A DNA stretch of 33,588 nt from Synechococcales cyanobacterium bin59.metabat.ball.084 (GTDB taxonomy: Bacteria > Cyanobacteriota > Cyanobacteriia > Cyanobacteriales > Chamaesiphonaceae): positions 1 to 33,588 of the forward strand of contig JAAFHZ010000041.1 in the NCBI GenBank assembly GCA_013297675.1. Direction: 5' to 3'. Position numbers and translations under genes: made by a program. Numbering within the stretch: the first letter of the stretch is position 1; each line of letters opens with the position of its first letter. Below, piece after piece: positions 1 to 6,427 of the stretch. Under the pieces are notes generated by a model. That model searched no databases, was not told where the DNA came from, and saw only the letters and a list, made by a program, of their open reading frames with translations.

Positions 1-2
1 TA

Positions 3-59
3 TTCGAAACTGGTTTGCCCATGGATGCTATTGCGATTCACCTTTTGAAAATGAAGTAG
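3..59 (+). CDS. possible 3' end of a gene cut by the window edge
   Basis: Reading frame 3 is open from the left edge to a TAG at 57-59 and would encode an 18-residue C-terminus ending in Leu-Leu-Lys-Met-Lys with plausible composition. Another frame (2-76) is also open to a TAA, so the frame choice is uncertain. Nothing here identifies a family. The gene would converge on the minus-strand gene that ends at 99. Confidence 0.25.
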   Translation, partial: FETGLPMDAIAIHLLKMK

Positions 60-98
60 AGAATCAATGCGCCTAAATACCCGCCTTATTGGCGTAAT

Positions 99-722
99 TC
101 ACTTTACGCGAATCGGAATTGCTATACCAGGAGTCTTAACCATCAGAGAGTTAGTTCGATCGTCATATACCAATATTGCTTTTCCGGTATCCCAGCCTCT
201 TTTGATATGTCGATAGGACTCGATCGGAATCCGGATTTCTGGTTGGCATAGTAGACTCTTTGCATTGCAGTTAAACAGTGAAAAACCGATGGTTTTAGTA
301 GATAGTTTATGGACAAGATGATAAGATCGATCGCCATGAACTAAGCTAGAAATTGGCTGATAATAACCACCAGAGATTTGCATAAATACATGAAATGAGG
401 CAATGCCTAAGGCCAGTAAGGTCATCAACATGGCCTCAAAAGTAATATTTCTGGTAGTCCGTTGACGGATCAACTGAAATATCCAAAAAATCAACAAGCT
501 TACCGCAATTATTGATATCGTCATCCACACATATACAGTATTGAACCAGCCATAGCCCAGCAGCATCCAATAATTAATATAGGGAGAACCGGCATAGCCA
601 CTAGCGAATATCCCTAATAACATCAATATTTGCATAGATAAAAATATAAATGCAATTGTTAACTGCCAGCTATTAAAGTAGTAAAAAATTTTCTTAGTGA
701 GTTTTATAAAAAGTTTAGACAT
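99..722 (-). CDS. hypothetical membrane protein, three predicted TM helices
   Basis: This 207-residue protein has a short basic cytoplasmic start, then hydrophobic segments at about residues 20-41, 62-84 and 97-116, consistent with three membrane helices. The remaining ~90 residues (117-207) are polar and contain two closely spaced cysteines near residues 150-157 that could form a disulfide. I do not recognise the family. It is transcribed away from the adenosyltransferase gene region with a 118-bp gap and has no clear operon partner. The open frame, composition and membrane pattern support a real gene; its function is unknown. Confidence 0.7.
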   Translation of the reverse strand: MSKLFIKLTKKIFYYFNSWQLTIAFIFLSMQILMLLGIFASGYAGSPYINYWMLLGYGWFNTVYVWMTISIIAVSLLIFWIFQLIRQRTTRNITFEAMLMTLLALGIASFHVFMQISGGYYQPISSLVHGDRSYHLVHKLSTKTIGFSLFNCNAKSLLCQPEIRIPIESYRHIKRGWDTGKAILVYDDRTNSLMVKTPGIAIPIRVK

Positions 723-840
723 CGGATCAAGGCAGATTAAAATTTGATTTTAAAATCCATTCTAACTCAACCACAAATCTGCTGCTAATTTTTTTAGGTA
801 ATCAGCATCAGGGACAATTCAGACTAGTCATCAGATCAAT

Positions 841-1449
841 TTAGAATTCAATGCCGGGTTGAGCTTTGATGCCTTGTTCGCGGAAGGGGTGCTTGAGGGG
901 CTGCATTTCTGTGACTAGGTCGGCGTGTTCGATGAGTTCTGGAGGGGCACCGCGCCCGGTGAGGATCACGTGGGTGTTGGCAGGCTTTTGGCGGAGTCCG
1001 GCTAGGACTTCTTCGATTTGCAGGTAGCCGAGTTTGAGGGCAACATTGACTTCATCTAGTAAAATGGTGCGATAGTTGAAGTCTAGGATGTATTCTAAAG
1101 ATTTTTGCCAAGCGGCCTGAGCCATTTGGATATCTCGATCGCGGTCTTGGGTATCCCAGGTAAAACCTTCGCCCATGGCGTGAAACTCTAGCTGGTCGGC
1201 GAATTTGGAGAGAACGTTTTTTTCGGCGGGTTCCCAGGCTCCTTTGATATATTGAATAATTGCTACTCGGTAGCCGTGCCCCAATGACCTTAAGACCATG
1301 CCCAATGCGGCGGTGGTTTTGCCTTTGCCGTTGCCAGTGTTGACTATTACCAAGCCTTTTTCGGCGATCGCGTTGGCTATGCGATCGGCCTGCACTTCTT
1401 GGCGGCGCTGCATTTTTTGTTGGTACTGCTCGGTGGTAAGGTCGGCCAT
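841..1449 (-). CDS. cobO: cob(I)yrinic acid a,c-diamide adenosyltransferase (CobO/BtuR type)
   Basis: The protein transfers the 5'-deoxyadenosyl group of ATP to cob(I)alamin or its precursors, the adenosylation step of coenzyme B12 synthesis and salvage in the cytoplasm. At 202 residues it has the usual family length. The P-loop Gly-Asn-Gly-Lys-Gly-Lys-Thr-Thr lies near residues 39-46. The family signatures Ile-Leu-Leu-Asp-Glu-Val-Asn near the middle and Leu-Thr-Gly-Arg-Gly-Ala-Pro toward the end are also visible. The N-terminus (residues 1-30) is charged and helical, as in other CobO proteins. It stands alone, with no other cobalamin genes in the window, and I saw no cobalamin riboswitch upstream. 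Confidence 0.95.
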   Translation of the reverse strand: MADLTTEQYQQKMQRRQEVQADRIANAIAEKGLVIVNTGNGKGKTTAALGMVLRSLGHGYRVAIIQYIKGAWEPAEKNVLSKFADQLEFHAMGEGFTWDTQDRDRDIQMAQAAWQKSLEYILDFNYRTILLDEVNVALKLGYLQIEEVLAGLRQKPANTHVILTGRGAPPELIEHADLVTEMQPLKHPFREQGIKAQPGIEF

Positions 1450-1670
1450 GGGTGATCTGAGATATAGGAAGTATTTGGATTGTAAGTGAATTGATTGCTA
1501 ACTTTGGATTTTGTGTTCGATCTCTTAACCACCGTGATTATACGGAAGTTGCTGTTTTCTTCCGGATGAACGATCGACAGTTGCGTAGAACCACGGATCT
1601 CGCCCAGTTATATGGGTGGTTATGTTGGTCATGGCCATGTTCCATCTCACTGCAACTACTGATCCTGATC

Positions 1671-2639
1671 ATGCTTAAAAAATTCTTCTTGCCTTGTCTT
1701 GCTGCGGCGATTGCTTTACCACTGCCCTGGAGTGTTTATGTGGCGACTGCAAATCCGGTGATTTCTCCATTGAGTCTCGCGGTATCTAGCAAAACTTTGT
1801 CTAATTCTGATCTCAGCAGCATCAAGAACGAAGTTGCTGGACTAATTCAAGCAATGAATGCCCGAGATACCAAAAAATATATAGGATTTTACTCTAAAAA
1901 GTATCAGGCCGATCGGAATGGTGTCAAAGTTGACTACAACAATATTTTGACATATGCTAAAGCTTCGATAGAACTATTGAAAACATTTGGTATTAAAATT
2001 GATTCCCAAGATGTCAGAATTGCTGGTATTGGCAATAATAAAGCAACTGTCGAAATAATTTACAAGGTAGATTTATCTAAAAACTCTCCATTGGCTAATA
2101 ACCCCCAAATAAATGCCAATAAAAGCAAGCCACATGGCATATTTATGACCATGGAAAAAACCAATGGCCGCTGGTTAGTTATTTCTGATGAAAATTTAAT
2201 AGTTAATGAGTCAGCCCCAATTGCGGCTAATAGTTCAAAGCCGGGAGCAAATGACAAAAAAGCAGCAGTTACCGCTCAAGACCAGCAGTTTTTTGTTAGT
2301 TTCTTTAACCGTCACTTGGATGCCTTGAATCGGAAGAATATTAATGACTATTTGGCTACTTTAGATGCTAGCTCCCCGCAGTACAAAAAAAGCAAAGAAG
2401 AAACCATCCAGTTGCTCAAAGAATATACATTAAAATTTACTGCCCAGTCTGTGAAGCTTGTTTCACGCGATAAAAATGAAGCGGTAGTAGAGATGGTAGC
2501 TACGGTGAAGAAGGTCAGCGGTGCTGGCTTTAAAGATAGCACCATGAAAACCTCTAACTTCCTCAAAAAAAGTGATGGCAAGTGGCGGATTGTGGATACT
2601 TCGATCGACTCCATAACTGAGTTGGTCGCCAAAAAATAA
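1671..2639 (+). CDS. exported protein with two tandem NTF2/SnoaL-like domains
   Basis: The frame is open from 1491, but the ATG at 1671 starts a textbook signal peptide (Met-Leu-Lys-Lys, a hydrophobic core, then Ala-Thr-Ala before the likely cleavage site), so I choose it; the product is 322 residues. Two copies of an alpha+beta fold of the NTF2/SnoaL type follow, roughly residues 40-180 and 205-320. Each begins with a helix carrying an 'N-x-x-D/N' pattern (Met-Asn-Ala-Arg-Asp-Thr; Leu-Asn-Arg-Lys-Asn-Ile) and ends with a strand of the type 'Gly-Arg/Lys-Trp-Leu/Arg-Ile/Val'. NTF2-like domains bind small ligands or act as scaffolds; no catalytic residue is evident. It probably acts in the periplasm or outside the cell. 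The next gene downstream also encodes an exported, possibly NTF2-like protein. Confidence 0.75.
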   Translation: MLKKFFLPCLAAAIALPLPWSVYVATANPVISPLSLAVSSKTLSNSDLSSIKNEVAGLIQAMNARDTKKYIGFYSKKYQADRNGVKVDYNNILTYAKASIELLKTFGIKIDSQDVRIAGIGNNKATVEIIYKVDLSKNSPLANNPQINANKSKPHGIFMTMEKTNGRWLVISDENLIVNESAPIAANSSKPGANDKKAAVTAQDQQFFVSFFNRHLDALNRKNINDYLATLDASSPQYKKSKEETIQLLKEYTLKFTAQSVKLVSRDKNEAVVEMVATVKKVSGAGFKDSTMKTSNFLKKSDGKWRIVDTSIDSITELVAKK

Positions 2640-2647
2640 AGGTAGCC

Positions 2648-2689
2648 GCGTTGTCCTGAGCTAAATTAGTCTTTGCCTCAGGACGACGC
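2648..2689 (+). terminator. stem-loop after the tandem NTF2-like gene
   Basis: A 13-bp stem (2648-2660 with 2677-2689, one G-T wobble) closes a 16-base loop, starting nine bases after the stop codon. It is not followed by a T-run, so it may be a Rho-independent-like terminator of weak form or a 3'-end stabiliser. Confidence 0.5.
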
Positions 2690-2735
2690 AGTAGCAAGGG
2701 CGTTGAAAAAAGATTGGGTTTTGTTCAAAACTGTC

Positions 2736-2768
2736 TTGACAGTATCTTGGGTTAGGTAGTAACCTAAG
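2736..2768 (+). promoter_or_regulatory. candidate promoter with overlapping inverted repeat upstream of the 2819 gene
   Basis: A perfect TTGACA -35 box sits at 2736-2741. No strong -10 is spaced at 17 bp; TAACCT at 2760-2765 (18-bp spacer) is the best candidate. An inverted repeat with 9-base arms, CTTGGGTTA (2746-2754) and TAACCTAAG (2760-2768), one wobble, overlaps the spacer and could be a regulator site or a hairpin. The gene's ATG lies about 50 bp further on. Confidence 0.35.
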
Positions 2769-2818
2769 ATCCATAGAGTCAATTAACAATAATTTAACAA
2801 ACCCCAAGAGTATAATCT

Positions 2819-3436
2819 ATGAATCTTTTTAAAGCTAACGCCTCAGCATTTTTAATCGCCTCTACAGTTGTTTCCAGCACATTCATTGCTGTGCAGCCTT
2901 CTATTGCTGACTCCTCAACGCCTGTTGCAGTAACTCTGAAGAAATCAGTCACCACTAAACCAATCACCGAAAGCGAGGTCTTAGCTGCTCAAAAAGCCTG
3001 GGGAGAAGCTCTGGTGGCTATTTCTACAACGTATGACACCCAGGGTATTAAGGCAGCCAAAGCCTTGGCTGAAAAGGTCATCGATGGAGCCTATGGCTAC
3101 CAATTTGGCTCTGTCCTCTTCAAGCCCACACTCACCGTGGCTCCACAGACTTTCCGCACCACTCGTGCTGGAGCTTTAGCTTATTTTGTAGGGGGTGATT
3201 CTAACTTTCCACAAGACAAGGGCTTTGCATTGAATGGCTGGAGAAAAGTAGAAATGAAGAATGCTGGAATCCTGATCTCTGGTAATACAGCTACTACTAT
3301 GGGTAATGTGATGATCACCAACAAAGAAGGCAAGGTTACTACAGTAGATAAAACTTGGCAGTTCGTTAAAGACAATAATGGTAAGCTGCGCATCATGCTG
3401 CACCACTCCTCACTGCCCTATGTAGCAGCAAAATAA
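2819..3436 (+). CDS. small exported protein, probable NTF2-like fold
   Basis: The 205-residue product starts with a signal peptide (Met-Asn-Leu-Phe-Lys, hydrophobic stretch, cleavage probably after an Ala near residue 30). The mature part has an N-terminal helix with Ala-Trp-Gly-Glu-Ala-Leu at about residue 60 and ends in strands with the pattern Lys-Thr-Trp-Gln-Phe-Val ... Leu-Arg-Ile-Met-Leu-His-His-Ser. That helix-then-curved-sheet order and the C-terminal 'Trp-x-Phe-Val ... Leu-Arg-Ile' strand pair resemble NTF2/SnoaL proteins. I recall that homologues of this kind are sometimes labelled phosphoribosyl-AMP cyclohydrolase, which the sequence does not support because the HisI cysteine and histidine motifs are absent. 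Function unknown; likely extracytoplasmic. It converges on hisG with a shared terminator. Confidence 0.7.
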   Translation: MNLFKANASAFLIASTVVSSTFIAVQPSIADSSTPVAVTLKKSVTTKPITESEVLAAQKAWGEALVAISTTYDTQGIKAAKALAEKVIDGAYGYQFGSVLFKPTLTVAPQTFRTTRAGALAYFVGGDSNFPQDKGFALNGWRKVEMKNAGILISGNTATTMGNVMITNKEGKVTTVDKTWQFVKDNNGKLRIMLHHSSLPYVAAK

Positions 3437-3486
3437 ATTGTCATTAGGGATAGTCAGTAGTCAAAATAAAAATGCTGTTTGTTTTG

Positions 3487-3509
3487 GGCATCATGCTAAG
3501 CATGATGCC
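3487..3509 (+). terminator. bidirectional terminator between the 2819 gene and hisG
   Basis: The perfect inverted repeat GGCATCATGCT / AGCATGATGCC is separated by one base. On the plus strand it is followed by TAATTTTGATTTT; on the minus strand by an A/T-rich run ending in TTTTT-complement sequence. The two flanking genes converge here, so it can serve both. Confidence 0.7.
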
Positions 3510-3520
3510 TAATTTTGATT

Positions 3521-4549
3521 TTAATGGGCAAGTAAATTCATTAAATCTTTGCTGTGCTTAGATTCGGTGCCAAAAATATAGTTAGGGGCAAAAACTGTGA
3601 TGTCGTTGCCACCCAAATTGCGTAGATGACTGACAGCATCGCGCCATTGGCTTTGGTTCACCACGATCGTCACCGCATACCAGTTGACATCTTGGTTGGA
3701 ATAAACTTTGGCCACCGTGGGGCCGCGCATTCCAGCTAACTCTGACATGTGGCTGGCTAGGAGCTTTGTGCCGATACTGTCGGCGCTGTCGCCTTGGATA
3801 TTGGCGGTAATCGAAGTGAATTTCTTGGCTTCTAGGTGGGCTTCGATCGAATCTAAAATCACCTTAGTAGTTTCTTGCTTGCGGGGATCTGCCTTCAGCA
3901 AATCTCGATTAGCAATCATACAAGCCTGGGACTTCAGCATCGGTGCGCCGGTAATTTGGCGCAGGCGATTTTCTCTTAAAGTGGTGCCCGTACTGCTCAC
4001 ATCGGCAATCATATCGGCGTAGCCCATTTTAGGAGCAGCTTCTAAGGCTCCATTGGCATCTACTAGCGAACAGCGAGTTACTTGGTGCTTTTGCAGCCAG
4101 TTTTTGGTGAGCTGAGGATACTTGGTGACAATGCGCAGATTCCGACCTTTTTGTTGATGGAAGTCGATCGCCAAGTCAGCTAAATCGGCCATGGAAACCA
4201 CATCAATCCAGCTTTCTGGCACGGCTAAGACTAATTCACAGCGCCCAAAGCCCAGTTCTGGATAGACATTAATAATGTGGTCGTAGCCAATGCTTTCTTC
4301 GGCTACTAGGTCATAGCCAGTAATTCCTAAATCAACGCTGCCTTCTTGTACCTTGGTGACAATATCGGAAGCCCGTTGAAAGATCACCTCTACTTCTGGC
4401 AGGCTGGGGATCTTGGCGATGTACTGTCGATCGTTCGGGCGGGATATTTTGAGACCAGCAGCGGCCAGTAGCTCGGAAGTAGATTTTTCCAGGGCACCTT
4501 TGCTAGGAATTGCAATTCGCAGTTTATCGTCGGCTCTTTTGAGGTTCAT
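3521..4549 (-). CDS. hisG: ATP phosphoribosyltransferase, long form with C-terminal regulatory domain
   Basis: HisG joins ATP and PRPP to make phosphoribosyl-ATP, the first step of histidine synthesis. The PRPP-binding region is visible at residues 167-192 (Gly-Ala-Leu-Glu-Ala-Ala-Pro ... Ser-Ser-Thr-Gly-Thr-Thr-Leu). At 342 residues this is far longer than the ~210-residue short form that depends on HisZ. Residues 245-328 look like the HisG_C ACT-like domain (Gly-Pro-Thr-Val-Ala-Lys-Val-Tyr, then strands and Leu-Gly-Gly-Asn-Asp-Ile-Thr-Val). From memory, wording such as 'Gly-Ala-Leu-Glu-Ala-Ala-Pro' and 'Tyr-Ile-Phe' near the end recalls plant plastid HisG rather than the E. coli type. It lies nine bases downstream of the hisZ-like gene and is surely cotranscribed with it. 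Confidence 0.93.
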   Translation of the reverse strand: MNLKRADDKLRIAIPSKGALEKSTSELLAAAGLKISRPNDRQYIAKIPSLPEVEVIFQRASDIVTKVQEGSVDLGITGYDLVAEESIGYDHIINVYPELGFGRCELVLAVPESWIDVVSMADLADLAIDFHQQKGRNLRIVTKYPQLTKNWLQKHQVTRCSLVDANGALEAAPKMGYADMIADVSSTGTTLRENRLRQITGAPMLKSQACMIANRDLLKADPRKQETTKVILDSIEAHLEAKKFTSITANIQGDSADSIGTKLLASHMSELAGMRGPTVAKVYSNQDVNWYAVTIVVNQSQWRDAVSHLRNLGGNDITVFAPNYIFGTESKHSKDLMNLLAH

Positions 4550-4558
4550 GGGTAGTAA

Positions 4559-5998
4559 TTAGGGCTGCTGGATCTGATTAATGGCGGCGGCGATTGAGAG
4601 GGACTGCTCTCGACCATTTTGTTCAAGGCGCAGGGTTTGGCTCTGCTGTTCGGCAGCGCCCACCTGGATAGTCCAAAAATGGTGGGGTACTGCATCCCGA
4701 TTAAGTTCTACGGCTATTCCGGCCTGACGTAAAGCTGTGGCAACTTGGATACCATAGGCCAGACTGTCTTTGCAGAGGAGCAATACGGCTGCTGGCAGCT
4801 CTTGGGGCACAAATTTATTTTCTTGCTTGAGAGCTAAGAGCAGCAAATCTAAATCAAAAGAACAGCCGGTGGCCGGGGTAGAACTGCCGCCCAAATTAGC
4901 CACCAAATTATCGTAGCGGCCACCACCGCAGAAGGTTCGATCTGCCCCTAAAGCGGGGTGTCCGACTTCAAACACAATGCCGGTGTAATATTGAAAATCT
5001 TTATCCATCCCCAGATCGATCGAGATTTTACTTTCGTCTACCCCATAGGCTTGCAAAAGCTGCAAAATTTCTTGCAGTTCTTGCAGGGCTTGATTATCGC
5101 ACTGATATTTATCCAAGAAAGCTTGGATTTGACCAAAGACAGCTTGAGGTGAACCCTGCATCTGACAGAGATCGGTCATGAAATCTAGGGCTTGATTAAT
5201 ATCCTTGGTGCAATCCCGGCGCTTAATTTTGGTCAGCAGTCGATCGGCGATTTCGTCTTCGCTGCGGTTGCCGGTTAGCTCAATATTTAAGCTGTCTAGC
5301 AATTCCAAAATTGTTGCTTTAGCCTGATTGGCATCTTGTCCGGCAAATATTTTGACTAGTTGGCTTTCCTGCTCGATCTGCCCAAAGTTCGGATACATTT
5401 CGCTCAACAATTGGCGCAGTTGATCGCGTCCCTCCGCCGATCTCATTTCGGCCAAGTTACTCAAAAGTAAATTGCGCAGTCGATCTTCTAAGCCCAGCTT
5501 CGCTAAAAACTGAGTCAAAATTCCCATATGGCTAAGAGTCAACTTAAAATCGGCCACTGCCAAATTTTCTAGACAGCGACAGGTGGCCGCAATGACTTCT
5601 GCATCAGCCAGGGTACCCACTGCCCCGATCGCTTCTATGCCCACTTGGGTGAACTGCCGATCGGACTTAAACACAGCCCCACTGTATTGGAAGCGAGCCG
5701 GTAGACCCACTGGATTGAGCTGCTGATCGACATAGGCCCGCGCCACCGAAGCAGTGATTTCTGGTCGCAGGCACAGGTGGCTGTTTTGATGGACAAATTC
5801 TTGCATTTTGGCGATGACTTCGCCGCCAGATTTTAATAGATACAGTTCTTCCTGCACCACGATCGGCAGCTCGATCGGCTGGTAGCCAAAAGACTGGAAA
5901 CATTGCTGAAGCTTTTCGGTTACTTGCTTACCGTAAGCGTATTCGCGGGGAGAAACATCATGAGCGCCCAGCACTCGCTCTACATTGGGTGATTGCAT
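4559..5998 (-). CDS. hisZ: HisRS-like protein, probable ATP phosphoribosyltransferase regulatory subunit
   Basis: This is a class II tRNA-synthetase-like catalytic fold without clear aminoacylation features. Visible blocks are Leu-Arg-Pro-Glu-Ile-Thr (77-82), a motif-2-like stretch around 102-124, Leu-Gly-Met-Asp-Lys-Asp-Phe-Gln-Tyr-Tyr-Thr-Gly (329-340) and Gly-Gly-Gly-Arg-Tyr-Asp (358-363). In HisRS the third block normally reads Arg-Gly-Leu-Asp-Tyr-Tyr; the changed residues, and cotranscription with hisG, favour HisZ. The frame is open from 6058, but the ATG at 5998 has AAGAG six bases upstream and starts at the conserved part, giving 479 residues. That is longer than typical HisZ (about 390-420, from memory) because of a helical region at about 165-320. 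A second histidyl-tRNA synthetase-like role cannot be excluded. Confidence 0.8.
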   Translation of the reverse strand: MQSPNVERVLGAHDVSPREYAYGKQVTEKLQQCFQSFGYQPIELPIVVQEELYLLKSGGEVIAKMQEFVHQNSHLCLRPEITASVARAYVDQQLNPVGLPARFQYSGAVFKSDRQFTQVGIEAIGAVGTLADAEVIAATCRCLENLAVADFKLTLSHMGILTQFLAKLGLEDRLRNLLLSNLAEMRSAEGRDQLRQLLSEMYPNFGQIEQESQLVKIFAGQDANQAKATILELLDSLNIELTGNRSEDEIADRLLTKIKRRDCTKDINQALDFMTDLCQMQGSPQAVFGQIQAFLDKYQCDNQALQELQEILQLLQAYGVDESKISIDLGMDKDFQYYTGIVFEVGHPALGADRTFCGGGRYDNLVANLGGSSTPATGCSFDLDLLLLALKQENKFVPQELPAAVLLLCKDSLAYGIQVATALRQAGIAVELNRDAVPHHFWTIQVGAAEQQSQTLRLEQNGREQSLSIAAAINQIQQP

Positions 5999-6109
5999 TA
6001 CTGCTCTTGATCGACTTGAAGAATTATGCCGAGGTTTAGCATACCGTGCTGGGCGCATCGATCGAACAACCGGTCTGGAAAAATTGTGGTGAGCTGCTCT
6101 TAACCCTTA

Positions 6110-6138
6110 TTGACAATAATTCGCACAGTAGTTAGGAT
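6110..6138 (+). promoter_or_regulatory. feoAB promoter with overlapping Fur-like box
   Basis: TTGACA at 6110-6115 and TAGGAT at 6133-6138 are separated by 17 bp, a good sigma-70 promoter. The 15-mer at 6111-6125 matches 11 of 14 fixed positions of the 7-1-7 Fur consensus (TGATAATnATTATCA) and overlaps the -35 box, so an iron-loaded Fur would block polymerase. Transcription would start near 6145, and a Shine-Dalgarno AGGAAA (6170-6175) sits five bases before the feoA ATG. Confidence 0.6.
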
Positions 6139-6180
6139 AGAAACAAATCAGAAATAATAGCCTCCTCACAGGAAAATTAC

Positions 6181-6414
6181 ATGTCCTTGTCTGAACTTAG
6201 CGCCCTCCCCCTGGGCACCACTGCATCGATTTTGGGAATTAGAGCTGAAAGTGTTTTAGAGCAAAGATTGCAAGCATTAGGTTTCAGAGCAGGTCGGGAA
6301 ATATCGATCGTGCGCAAGGCTTGGTTGGGTGGCCCATTGCATATCAGGATTGGTACTACCGAAGTGATTATGCGTCGCCGCGATGCCCGAGCCATTCAAG
6401 TTCAACCTGCATAA
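6181..6414 (+). CDS. feoA: FeoA, ferrous iron transport accessory protein
   Basis: FeoA is a small cytoplasmic SH3-like protein that supports the FeoB iron(II) permease. The 77-residue length is normal. The family pattern is clear: an early 'Leu-Pro-Leu-Gly-Thr' strand, 'Leu-Glu-Gln-Arg-Leu-Gln-Ala-Leu-Gly-Phe-Arg-Ala-Gly' in the middle, a Gly-Gly-Pro loop with 'Ile-Arg-Ile-Gly', and a final 'Met-Arg-Arg-Arg-Asp-Ala-Arg-Ala-Ile'. It is 13 bp upstream of feoB and preceded by a promoter with a Fur-like box, so it is probably induced when iron is scarce. Confidence 0.95.
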   Translation: MSLSELSALPLGTTASILGIRAESVLEQRLQALGFRAGREISIVRKAWLGGPLHIRIGTTEVIMRRRDARAIQVQPA

Positions 6415-6427
6415 TTGGCTAACTTAA

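Noticed and set aside
2-76. Second open frame from the left edge to TAA at 74-76
   Set aside because: Only one of the two left-edge frames can be real; composition of the 3-59 frame looks better, but neither is secure.
1491-1670. 60-codon N-terminal extension of the tandem NTF2-like protein
   Set aside because: The extension lacks a good start signal and would bury the clear signal peptide that begins at 1671.
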